DNA from: an uncultured Phycisphaerales bacterium
GTDB lineage: Bacteria; Planctomycetota; Phycisphaerae; Sedimentisphaerales; Anaerobacaceae
Length of the DNA: 64,000 bases
Assembly (NCBI GenBank): GCA_903857265.1
Contig: CAIODZ010000011.1
Coordinates: forward strand, 60,697 to 124,696
Reading direction: 5' to 3'
This document shows, piece after piece, positions 56,301 through 63,193 of this stretch (within the stretch, counting starts at the first letter, position 1; each line of letters starts with the position of its first letter). A program made the translations under genes and the position numbers. Below the pieces are notes generated by a model that made no database searches, had not been told where the DNA came from, and saw nothing but the letters and a program-made list of their open reading frames with translations.

Positions 56301-56376
56301 CGTAGTTGAACAGTATGAACGAAAGAAGGTAGAGCTGCAGAAGGTTATAGAAGAGATGCAGGACAGGAGATGGTAA
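53326..56376 (+). CDS. large polytopic membrane protein, GT-C glycosyltransferase-like
   Basis: A 1016-residue protein with about 13 predicted helices in residues 25-700 and a C-terminal soluble region ending in a charged coiled coil. The first loop has GDTWVALACGRHFYNHG and DQNWLTHVIFYWL. These correspond to the GDxWWHLATGR...WLxxV pattern of a large family of GT-C-like membrane proteins common in Planctomycetota. The donor would be a lipid-linked sugar, by inference. The ATG at 53326 follows AGGGAAGA. Codon use changes abruptly near 54295, from C/T-ending to G/A-ending codons, with no break in frame. Confidence 0.75.
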   Translation: MPELLQQNKQMQVPPTSLLRSKTAGVIGLIAMLIFALHACTRMVGAGDTWVALACGRHFYNHGVDTNEPFSANSHRVGPTAEEIATWPDWAQTIANKVSIDTLKYWHPTGWIDQNWLTHVIFYWLAYDSPIADGPKLTFNSLVYWKFTLYILTIICVYYTGRVMGVHPALSAAAACAALFIGRSFLDIRPAGFSNLLVAVFLLVMALSTYRNYLYIWLLLPVTVFWANLHGGYIYVFIMLTPIVGLHVLGLLWRKLAVKLELAPAIPAIAPLPGTTLPAVWHTIAVGFLAFLASIIFNPFHLTNLTHTFQISISENAEGWRNVHEWWPAFRWDNPVGTAFPFLVMTVMGIGLVVIWWIIRLLVPKQVQVKVMKLQAGYQPKQSNGLAYTVGFAGAALVIWAIMISCSMTDIAKNTPQDPGIAESLITSFLINGLFVGILWLAVFVNIHIIYLILPFGLFVLYATNNEPGYAGRYIFPFVTTPFYCGLFAIASRLSKKPKFSSLNIVYVLAASIATILISAALVNPFKFTEPIWHLEQFWNLKRSWSPLCEANLEISYPYFFQVIYAVNILCIAAWFAAPYVKVLMTEIFGGKAEAVGEEASYRRPKVDLALIVVAGMTAYMAYRSRRFIPIAGIAVCPPIALLAEQIIQTAAAARNFRKYGRASLPRMPFSVQILLTTAAVILVGVLGVHWGIKFKKIYMDPWATDAKFDSMFMRMTASAAKPFDACEFITANKMRGNMFNYWTEGGFIAWGQTPDADGHTPLQLFMDGRAQAAYNYQAYGTWSELMSGGPTPRKAAMRNQNLTPDDYAQTGAWLDKRLKEYKVWVVLMPTNQFEVPFVKGLEYSSSWRMIFLSDKQKLFVDISTPRGKQLFDGIEDGNTIYPEEVYRDIMIAHNSLLYENTQERLTRGAEHALKAYWAAPTRTPLQLIQIYYERYAPLRPSIDAFWQKVVDDFEANKKEYYKHSGFYFKAVGVLMGISHLEPQAAEQNKKDVVEQYERKKVELQKVIEEMQDRRW

Positions 56377-56401
56377 GCGTCGCGGCCAGGGGCCGCAACG
56401 C

Positions 56402-56471
56402 AAGACGCAAGACGTAAGACGCTAGACCTAAGACATAAGTCATTTATGATTTCCGATTTCCAATTGCCGAT
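56402..56471 (+). repeat. heptanucleotide array, ten units
   Basis: AAGACGC, AAGACGT, AAGACGC, TAGACCT, AAGACAT, AAGTCAT, TTATGAT, TTCCGAT, TTCCAAT, TGCCGAT. The family drifts from AAGACNN to TNCCGAT while the register holds for 70 bases. Confidence 0.9.
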
Positions 56472-56524
56472 TGGCGCCCGCCTTCGTTAGCACTTCGGCG
56501 GGTAAAATTTTGGGATGCGGACAG

Positions 56525-56643
56525 TTCAATTTCCGATTGCCGAATGTCGATTGGCGATTTGAAGACAGAAGACAGAAGACAGTTCGTGGTTCGTTGTTCA
56601 TAGCAGTTTGTATGTCGTCGTTCGTATATAGTATATCGTAATT
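56525..56643 (+). repeat. heptanucleotide array, seventeen units of mixed families
   Basis: Units include TCCGATT, GGCGATT, AGAAGAC (twice), AGTTCGT, GGTTCGT, CGTATAT, AGTATAT and CGTAATT. All 17 consecutive units fit a strict 7-bp register, although several families follow each other. Confidence 0.85.
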
Positions 56644-56746
56644 CGGATGCCGCCTCCCGTGAGGGACGCCAAACGGCGGAAGGCGGGGAGTTAGTCACCC
56701 GTGCCACGTGGCTCGTGACTCGAAAATAAAATGGGAGAGTATCTTT

Positions 56747-56917
56747 ATGCAAATAGAGATTTTAAACAATTTAATAGTTTCTTTAAAAGCCCCGTTAAAT
56801 GCCATAAAGCGGAATCCTATACGTTTTCTTATATGGGTATTAGTAGCTATCATCATAGGATTAGCAGCCATTTGGTTGCCAATATTGCTTATTAAAGCGG
56901 CTCGTTTTGTAAGTTGA
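56747..56917 (+). CDS. small single-pass membrane protein (56 aa)
   Basis: A 56-residue protein with a polar N-terminus (MQIEILNNLIVSLKAPLNAIK) and one or two hydrophobic helices (FLIWVLVAIIIGLAAIWLPILL). The ATG at 56747 follows GGGAG by about eight bases. It lies in a repeat-rich stretch but is itself not made of repeats. Function unknown. Confidence 0.5.
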   Translation: MQIEILNNLIVSLKAPLNAIKRNPIRFLIWVLVAIIIGLAAIWLPILLIKAARFVS

Positions 56918-56933
56918 TACAGGCAAGAGCTAA

Positions 56934-56982
56934 TTAGTCGATAGTATTTAGTCGATAGTCGTTCGTATTTAGTATTTAGTGA
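56934..56982 (+). repeat. heptanucleotide array, seven units
   Basis: TTAGTCG, ATAGTAT, TTAGTCG, ATAGTCG, TTCGTAT, TTAGTAT, TTAGTGA. Its reverse complement resembles the coding array at 19691. A GAAGCCGGG-family copy follows at 56990-57038. Confidence 0.88.
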
Positions 56983-57051
56983 AAAACATGCCTGGCTTCG
57001 CCAAGAAACTACGCCGAGGTAAACGCCGTGGCAGGCGGAGGGCACAGAGAG

Positions 57052-57107
57052 TTTTTAGTTTTAAGTTTTGAGTGTTTAGTGTTGAGTTTTAAAATTGCCG
57101 ATTGGCG
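57052..57107 (+). repeat. heptanucleotide array, eight units
   Basis: TTTTTAG, TTTTAAG, TTTTGAG, TGTTTAG, TGTTGAG, TTTTAAA, ATTGCCG, ATTGGCG, changing family in register. Confidence 0.85.
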
Positions 57108-57206
57108 ATTTGTTTTACCGCGGAGGTCGCGGAGAACGCAGAGAGTTTTTAACCACAGATTGCACAGTTTTTTTAGCCACCGAGGACACAGAGAGCACAG
57201 AGAATT

Positions 57207-57929
57207 TTATTTTCTTAACTTATCGATATAAACAAGTCGGCCGTTTTTATCTTTATACTTCCAGAACCTCCAGCCGTTCATTGTCTCTTTCTTTGTAACT
57301 GCTAATCCTGCCAATGAGGGACTGTCGAATATTTCGCCATTTACTTTGATTCGACCATTTGAAAAAACCCACGCTTTATATTGTTTGCCTTTGTAATTGG
57401 CATGGATTACTTTTCCTTGCGGGAAATACCCTCTCAATGAATTGAACTTTTTAATCTTATGTTTGCGCCGATGTTTTTTCTTTTTCTTATCAAAGAGTTT
57501 GTAACCTTTGAATATATCCTCTATTTCCTGTTTATTTCTCTCTTTTACCTGAGCTTCCAGTTTAGGAAGAAGATTAATTGCTCGCCTCAATTTACCCTTT
57601 ACAACATTACCCCTCGGTCGATAAATCCGCAGAAATAAGGATTCAACTTCTTTTGTATGTTCTTCTCTTCTTATGATATACAAACTAAAGTGTGACCATC
57701 TGTCTTGGTGTTTATCTTTTAAGTGTTGTTTTATACGATTTTTTAAATCTGACGCTAAACCCACATTATGAAGTTTATTTTTGTCGTATAAAGCATATAT
57801 ACCCTGATGTCCTGCTATTACGGATACGATCTCTTCTTTATACCTATCGAATATATCAGCGCTGACTTTTTCAAGATATCCTGAAACAATAGGTCGTGAA
57901 GAAAGTTTTCTTTTTCTTCTTTTAGCCAT
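57207..57929 (-). CDS. GIY-YIG nuclease-like protein with RAMA-like C-terminal domain
   Basis: A 240-residue basic protein. The GIY-YIG core is GIYALYDKNKLHNVGLASDLKNRIKQH, with the Arg and later Glu (EVESLFLRIYRP) expected for the family. The C-terminus (SPSLAGLAVTKKETMNGWRFWKY) resembles RAMA domains that accompany restriction-modification genes. AGGAG favours the second ATG, at 57929. It starts 29 bases after the methyltransferase stop on the same strand, so the two form an operon. A restriction or repair role is inferred. Confidence 0.8.
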   Translation of the reverse strand: MAKRRKRKLSSRPIVSGYLEKVSADIFDRYKEEIVSVIAGHQGIYALYDKNKLHNVGLASDLKNRIKQHLKDKHQDRWSHFSLYIIRREEHTKEVESLFLRIYRPRGNVVKGKLRRAINLLPKLEAQVKERNKQEIEDIFKGYKLFDKKKKKHRRKHKIKKFNSLRGYFPQGKVIHANYKGKQYKAWVFSNGRIKVNGEIFDSPSLAGLAVTKKETMNGWRFWKYKDKNGRLVYIDKLRK

Positions 57930-57957
57930 TCGCATTACTCCTAAAATACTTATGACT

Positions 57958-59472
57958 TTATGCTAATTTGTAGGCGATTTGCTCGTCGAGGATGTCTTTG
58001 ACGGTAAGGGCGATAATGGACTTGCCGGACTTCTTGAAGAAGGCCTGTATCTCACTCATAGCATCGGATGAATAATCAAAAGCAACAAAGAACCCTTTTG
58101 TTCTGTCTTCGCGCATCATAGCCGCCTCGAAATTGTCGATATCGGGCCTGCCGACTTTATCCTTCTGCTTGACCTGAATGGGATACCAGACATCCATAAA
58201 GCCAAGCTCTCCCTTGTCCTTTTTCGGCATGGCCGAAATCGGATAGATACGCCCGTCGATGCCCATATCGCCCACCTGTGCCTTATTGGGAATACCGCCC
58301 AGAGCAATAACGGCCCAGTTCTCAAATTCAAAATGCGGGATTTCTCGAAGCTGTTTTTCACTCCACGGCAAATCACGCACAACAAACCCTCGACCTGCCT
58401 GCCACAACTTTTCATCCTCTCGCAAATGACACACATCTCGCAGGCGTTTTGCCATAACACGGCAGGCAGTTGGCGAAACATCAATGCCTATCCACTGCCT
58501 GCCAAGATTTTCAGCGGCAACTAACGCTGTACCGCAGCCACAAAAGGCATCTAAGATGATATCGTTAGGATTACTTGAAGTCTCAATTATTCTATCCAGT
58601 AGTGCTAAAGGTTTTTGTGTGGGATAGCCTAAAGATTCACGAGAAGATGAACTGATTAGGTCTATATCATCCCAAACATCAGATAACGGTACACCTTTAT
58701 TATCTTCCAAATAATACTTAAGACGAGGAGTGCCTCCTTCTTTTTCTGGCCAGAATACCAAACCCTCTTCCTCATATTTATTCAGATTTTCTGGGAGTGT
58801 AACCCAATGCATACCGGCTTTGCCACATTTGTTAGGGTCTATTCCATGCCATTCTTTACCAGTTTCACCATTTCGCTTTCCACTTACCAAGAGCGGAACT
58901 AACTGGTAAGTCCCCTTATCGTCCTTATGCTTGTAAAGTTCAAGAGAACCTTCGGAAAGTTCTTTGTATTGCATATTGAAAAGGTAATCACTGTTTTTTG
59001 TATAAAAGAAGATACTGTCGTGAGCACGACGAAAAATCTTGCTCATTGAAGAGCGATTTGAGCTCCTCTTCCATACAATTTCATTAACGAACTGATTTTC
59101 GCCGAAAATCTGGTCGAGCATAATTTTGACGTAGTGGGAGGCGTGCCAGTCGCAGTGGTAGTAGAATGAGCCGGTTTTCTTGAGGACGCGGTGCAATTCG
59201 ACGCAGCGGGGGCGCATAAAGTCGATATAGGCCTGCGTTGAGGCGTGGCGGTCGTCGAAGGCGCGTTTTTCCTTTGTCTCGCCCCAGAAGACCTCGTAGT
59301 TACGGTTTGAATTAAAAGGCGGGTCGATATAAATCAGGTCAACGCATTCGGCGGGGAGTTTTTTGAGTTGTTCGAGGTTATCGCCGCAATAAATGACGCG
59401 TGTATCGACAAGGGAAGAGGGTTTGCCCGCAACGGGGGCTTTCTTTGAATTGGATGCAGGTTTCTTAGCCAT
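57958..59472 (-). CDS. site-specific DNA methyltransferase fused to a PD-(D/E)XK nuclease-like domain
   Basis: A 504-residue protein. The beta-class N4/N6 amino-methyltransferase has the catalytic motif IDPPFN at about 49-54 and the AdoMet motif LDAFCGCGTA at 308-316, with a target-recognition region between them. The C-terminus contains GDMGIDGRIYP (Asp406) and YPIQVKQ (Gln433, Lys435), the D...Q-x-K pattern of Mrr-like nucleases. One chain may thus hold modification and cleavage. The frame start at 59472 has no clear alternative. It forms an operon with the GIY-YIG gene. Confidence 0.88.
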   Translation of the reverse strand: MAKKPASNSKKAPVAGKPSSLVDTRVIYCGDNLEQLKKLPAECVDLIYIDPPFNSNRNYEVFWGETKEKRAFDDRHASTQAYIDFMRPRCVELHRVLKKTGSFYYHCDWHASHYVKIMLDQIFGENQFVNEIVWKRSSNRSSMSKIFRRAHDSIFFYTKNSDYLFNMQYKELSEGSLELYKHKDDKGTYQLVPLLVSGKRNGETGKEWHGIDPNKCGKAGMHWVTLPENLNKYEEEGLVFWPEKEGGTPRLKYYLEDNKGVPLSDVWDDIDLISSSSRESLGYPTQKPLALLDRIIETSSNPNDIILDAFCGCGTALVAAENLGRQWIGIDVSPTACRVMAKRLRDVCHLREDEKLWQAGRGFVVRDLPWSEKQLREIPHFEFENWAVIALGGIPNKAQVGDMGIDGRIYPISAMPKKDKGELGFMDVWYPIQVKQKDKVGRPDIDNFEAAMMREDRTKGFFVAFDYSSDAMSEIQAFFKKSGKSIIALTVKDILDEQIAYKLA

Positions 59473-59620
59473 AGATAATTAGTTTAAGCAATGTGGAGAT
59501 ATTTGCAAGATAGAATTGGGGGGAAACCTTAGAAGAAAGAAGGGCGGACACATAGGTCTGCCCCTACGAAACAACTATGGAAATCCGCGTAATCAGCGGT
59601 TAAAATAATTGTGTTTTATG

Positions 59621-59667
59621 ACCCGGCTTCGCTACGCTTCGCCGTGGCAAGCGGAGAAATAGAATTT
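59621..59667 (-). repeat. right copy of 47-bp inverted repeat
   Basis: Inverse copy of 52815-52861 with one mismatch in 47. It lies in the gap between the methyltransferase gene and the glycosyltransferase gene. Confidence 0.92.
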
Positions 59668-59692
59668 AAGATTTAAGATTTGAAATTTGAGA
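59665..59692 (+). repeat. heptanucleotide array, four units
   Basis: TTTAAGA, TTTAAGA, TTTGAAA, TTTGAGA directly abutting the 47-bp repeat. Confidence 0.85.
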
Positions 59693-59717
59693 ACAAAAAA
59701 CCTGGACCAAGGAAGTT

Positions 59718-60422
59718 ATGGAACAACAGATTTCGATTTCCGTGTTTTTTCCGTGCTATAACGAACAGGACAACGTTAGGCAAACAACACAGCGGGCAGT
59801 AGAGGTACTCGAAGGACTGAAAGCGGATTACGAGATAATTCTTGTCAACGACGGCAGCGCAGACCAAACAGGGGCAAGAGCAGATGCAATCGCGGCGGGA
59901 AACAATCGAGTCCGGGTAGTTCATCATGCGCATAATATGGGATACGGGGCAGCGTTACAATCAGGGATACGAGCGGCGAAGAAAAAGCTTGTTTTTTTCA
60001 CCGATGGGGACGGGCAATTCGATATCGGCGAAATAAAGCTGGTTTTGCCTTTGATAGAGCAGAATGATATTGTATGCGGATATCGGCTCGACCGGAAAGA
60101 CCCGTTTGTGAGGAAACTGAACGGGTGGATGTGGACGAGATTGGTGAATCTTTTGTTCGGGATGCATGTCCGTGATATCGACTGCGCGTTTAAGCTGTTC
60201 CGTGCGAAAGTTTTCGAAGGGATGACGATGTCGAGCGAGGGTGCGCTGATAAGCGCGGAGATATTAGCAAGGGCGACGCGACGCGGATTCAGAATCGCAG
60301 AGGTTGGGGTGCATCATTACCCGCGAAAGGCAGGCAAACAAACAGGGGCGAAACTGACGGTGATTCTGCGGGCGTTCAAAGAGTTGTTTAAGCTGTATAA
60401 TCGAATAAGAAAAGGGGAGTAA
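59718..60422 (+). CDS. family 2 glycosyltransferase (polyprenyl-phosphate sugar synthase-like)
   Basis: A 234-residue GT2 enzyme. The nucleotide-sugar motif VNDGSADQTG and the metal motif DGDGQFD are present, as in dolichyl/undecaprenyl-phosphate mannose or glucose synthases. There is no C-terminal membrane anchor. Such enzymes make lipid-linked sugars for GT-C transferases, so the large membrane protein at 53326 is a possible user. That link is an inference from proximity. ATG at 59718 after AAGGAAG. Confidence 0.9.
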   Translation: MEQQISISVFFPCYNEQDNVRQTTQRAVEVLEGLKADYEIILVNDGSADQTGARADAIAAGNNRVRVVHHAHNMGYGAALQSGIRAAKKKLVFFTDGDGQFDIGEIKLVLPLIEQNDIVCGYRLDRKDPFVRKLNGWMWTRLVNLLFGMHVRDIDCAFKLFRAKVFEGMTMSSEGALISAEILARATRRGFRIAEVGVHHYPRKAGKQTGAKLTVILRAFKELFKLYNRIRKGE

Positions 60423-60424
60423 GG

Positions 60425-60459
60425 ATTGTAGATTGCAGATTTCGGATTGCGGATTTGTT
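60425..60459 (+). repeat. heptanucleotide array, five units
   Basis: GATTGTA, GATTGCA, GATTTCG, GATTGCG, GATTTGT starting three bases after the glycosyltransferase stop. Confidence 0.88.
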
Positions 60460-60487
60460 TTATCACAGAAGACGTAGAGAAATATAA

Positions 60488-60515
60488 TTTGAAATTTAAA
60501 ATTTAAGATTTGAGA
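60488..60515 (+). repeat. heptanucleotide array, four units
   Basis: TTTGAAA, TTTAAAA, TTTAAGA, TTTGAGA. Two hairpins follow (CCCCCAGG/CCTGGGGG at 60522-60541 and TCCGCC/GGCGGA at 60562-60576). Confidence 0.85.
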
Positions 60516-60608
60516 AAGCAACCCCCAGGCGGGCCTGGGGGCTAACCATCCCTCCAATAAATCCGCCATAGGCGGACAAGTTGGGAGTTAAATATATCTG
60601 GGATAAAA

Positions 60609-62543
60609 ATGGCGGGCAGCAAGAGAAAGACGAAAAAGAAAACGACGGTGAACCTGTTTGTATATGGTTCGCTGAGGGACCCGCAGATATTCGAGTCGAT
60701 ATGCGGGATGAGTTTTACGCGCAAGAGCGGCAAGGCGGATGGGCATACGTTATTGGCGGAGCCGGCGTTTCTGGCGGGACATAAGAAGGTAAGTCCGGAC
60801 AACGTGTATTTTTACGCGGTTGAGTCGCCCGGAGCGAAAATCGAGGGATTCGTGATTTACGATGTGCCGGAGAGGGCGATGGCGGAGATTGACCGGTACG
60901 AGGGGAAGCGATACGAAAAAGAGATGGTGAAGGTACATACTGCCCAGGGGCTTGTTACGGCGAAGTCGTATCTTGTAAGCGCGGAGGCGATGAAGAAGCA
61001 TTTCGGGGACAGGTTCCACGTTAATCTGATACATGAGCTTTGGCTGCGGAAGCGGATAGACAATTTTTTGAAGAAGCGGACGAGGCCCGGGGACAAGAGC
61101 ATTGACGCGGAGCTTGAGCGATTAGCGGAGCGGGAGCTATTGGCGACGACGGAGCGGGATTTGGTGATAACGCATTATCGAACGGACGCGGTGAGCGATT
61201 ATTTTCTGGAGCATGAGCTTAACAGGCCAAGGCCGAGTATAAGGTATTTATACGGGGATGCGCAGGCGGCGAAATACATCAATAATTATCTTGAGCTTGT
61301 GGTCAAGCAGGTGCTGCTGAGCCAGTTAGACGAGAGGATACAGGCGATTTTTCGGTTCGAGCTGGAGCACATGCGGACATCGGAGCGGTATTTCAAGCGG
61401 TCCGTGAGCTTGCTGATAGCTCTTCAGATAATCAACAACAACATCTCGGCAGTAGAGATGATAATGAAGCAGTGTCTCAAGACGATGCCTTTCGAGAAGT
61501 ATGATTTGATAGATTACGTTAAATACGCGGTGCGGGCAGCGAGGAGCTTGTTTGACGCGAGGGTGGTGGAGACACAGCTGAATTCGATACGGTCGAATTT
61601 TCAGCCCGGTCTGGTGCCGATGGGATGCGAGACGGAGCTGAGCAACGTGGGGGCGGCGGTTGTGGAGGAGGACGTTGAGGAGACGAAAAAAGAGGACCCG
61701 GCGTACGATTGTTTTCGATATTTTCATGATTTTCAGCTCGATGTTTTATCGTGGAAGCTTGGGGGGTACATTGACGACCACAGCGGGTCTGCGGAGAGGA
61801 CGAGGAGGCAGGGGTTTCTGGAGCTTGCGCCGGGGCGATTGAACGTTGCGTTGGAGCTATCGAGGCCCGCGACGGCGTGCCCATGGCTTTTGAATCAGCT
61901 TATAAACGAGATAACGGCATTTTACAACGTTAAGCCGCACAGTTTGCATTTGTCGTTCCAGATGCGGAAAAGGCAAATCGGCAAACAGAGGATTTTGCCT
62001 TTGGGGTTTGTGAAGTGTTTGCTGGCGCTGGGCGGGGGGACAGAGGTGAATAAGACGGGCCGGCTGTGGATTTCGAGGATGGGGCACGACGAGATTACCA
62101 GCGGGGAGGAGCTTGTATTCGCGAGGACGAGCCAGAGGCAGTGGTTTGTCGGTGCGGACGTGGACGGGGACAAGACGCCATCGTCGGTGACGGCATATAC
62201 CCAGCAATATAAATTTATTCGGCTGGAGCAGCGGGCGAATTATGAGCCGTTGATAATGTGTTTGAAGGGGCTTCAATTAGCGTATAACCCGGCGGATTAT
62301 CTGACGGCGGAGCAATTAAAAAAGAGCGCCAAACTGCGTCGTGAATACGAGGAATTGAAGACGTGGGCGTCCAACCCGACGGAAATCAGTGCGAAGATAA
62401 TAAAGAGTTTTTTAGGGACGGTCCGGGAGGGGTTAATGAATGAGGCGCATTATAGGCCGTCGCATAAGCTGCATTATATTGAATGGGCTTTGGGCGCGAT
62501 TGATATGCGGCTGCGGACGTTTAACGAGCAGATATCGCATTGA
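60609..62543 (+). CDS. gamma-glutamylcyclotransferase (AIG2) domain fused to a putative amidoligase-like domain
   Basis: A 644-residue protein. Residues 15-140 are a GGCT/AIG2 domain (LFVYGSLRDPQIF, and IDRYEGKRYEKEMV with the family acidic residue). A helical middle region (150-330) follows. The C-terminal part begins with GLVPMGCETELSN, resembling the GxExE start of amidoligase/glutamate-cysteine-ligase-like domains, and has PHSLHLSFQM further on. AIG2 genes are known to associate with amidoligases. The second domain call is tentative. Codon use is strongly G-ending. Confidence 0.65.
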   Translation: MAGSKRKTKKKTTVNLFVYGSLRDPQIFESICGMSFTRKSGKADGHTLLAEPAFLAGHKKVSPDNVYFYAVESPGAKIEGFVIYDVPERAMAEIDRYEGKRYEKEMVKVHTAQGLVTAKSYLVSAEAMKKHFGDRFHVNLIHELWLRKRIDNFLKKRTRPGDKSIDAELERLAERELLATTERDLVITHYRTDAVSDYFLEHELNRPRPSIRYLYGDAQAAKYINNYLELVVKQVLLSQLDERIQAIFRFELEHMRTSERYFKRSVSLLIALQIINNNISAVEMIMKQCLKTMPFEKYDLIDYVKYAVRAARSLFDARVVETQLNSIRSNFQPGLVPMGCETELSNVGAAVVEEDVEETKKEDPAYDCFRYFHDFQLDVLSWKLGGYIDDHSGSAERTRRQGFLELAPGRLNVALELSRPATACPWLLNQLINEITAFYNVKPHSLHLSFQMRKRQIGKQRILPLGFVKCLLALGGGTEVNKTGRLWISRMGHDEITSGEELVFARTSQRQWFVGADVDGDKTPSSVTAYTQQYKFIRLEQRANYEPLIMCLKGLQLAYNPADYLTAEQLKKSAKLRREYEELKTWASNPTEISAKIIKSFLGTVREGLMNEAHYRPSHKLHYIEWALGAIDMRLRTFNEQISH

Positions 62544-62565
62544 TTATAAACGAGTTTTTCTTGTG

Positions 62566-63021
62566 TTAATCGCCATACCACCATTTGACTAAACGTTCCC
62601 TGAGATAGTATCCGAGGAAGACGCCTGCTGCGGAGGCCAGATACCAGTACAAGCCAATCGCAATCGTAAAAAAAATACCCCGTATAAAATAAGGTCCCGG
62701 AGGGTTAACGTCTATGAACCTATCGAGCAGAAACCCCACGATGGATATGCATAGGCCCGCCAATTCCAGGTACAGAGCCGGCGCCATCCATACAAGCGAC
62801 CATTTGTGTTCTATATCGTAGTAACTGAAATAACCGGTAACGATACTGCCGAGGAAAAAAGCAAGCGGCAGGATTACCAAAAAACCCATTATCATCCCTA
62901 CGTTCTCGTCCATTTTAGTAGAGACCAAATTAGTAAAGACCAACCAAAACAACAAAAAAAGAAGCGCATAAGCGATACCACTCGCAATTAATCCGAGGAA
63001 AACGAGTCCAACCAGTTTCAT
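62566..63021 (-). CDS. small integral membrane protein of unknown function
   Basis: A 151-residue protein with four predicted membrane helices (about residues 3-30, 42-65, 78-100, 118-142) and a short charged C-terminus. No recognised domain. It is convergent with the GGCT fusion gene, whose stop is 22 bases away, and divergent from ispH. The ATG at 63021 is preceded by AGGGAG on the minus strand. Confidence 0.7.
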   Translation of the reverse strand: MKLVGLVFLGLIASGIAYALLFLLFWLVFTNLVSTKMDENVGMIMGFLVILPLAFFLGSIVTGYFSYYDIEHKWSLVWMAPALYLELAGLCISIVGFLLDRFIDVNPPGPYFIRGIFFTIAIGLYWYLASAAGVFLGYYLRERLVKWWYGD

Positions 63022-63193
63022 ATTAACTCCCTCAATATGAAAATCCTGTTTTTCACTACCGCGTGTTCCTTAATTATACTTAAGGAAATGACGGAGTAAA
63101 CCCTGCCCTACAAATTTTTATTACCCGGATAGATATTTAAGGAAGGGAAAATCCGTGAAATCTGCGTAATATGTGGTTAAAATCCTTTTCCTT

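Larger units (their letters stand above)
56377..56746. other. 370-base intergenic region dominated by heptad repeats
   Basis: Apart from the arrays at 56402-56471 and 56525-56643 and a short CCGCC-rich stretch, I see no gene here. The ribosome-binding site GGGAG of the next small gene ends the region. Confidence 0.7.

Noticed and set aside
56402..57107. CRISPR-like array
   Set aside because: The repeats are 7 bp, directly adjacent and degenerate, with no spacers and no cas genes nearby.
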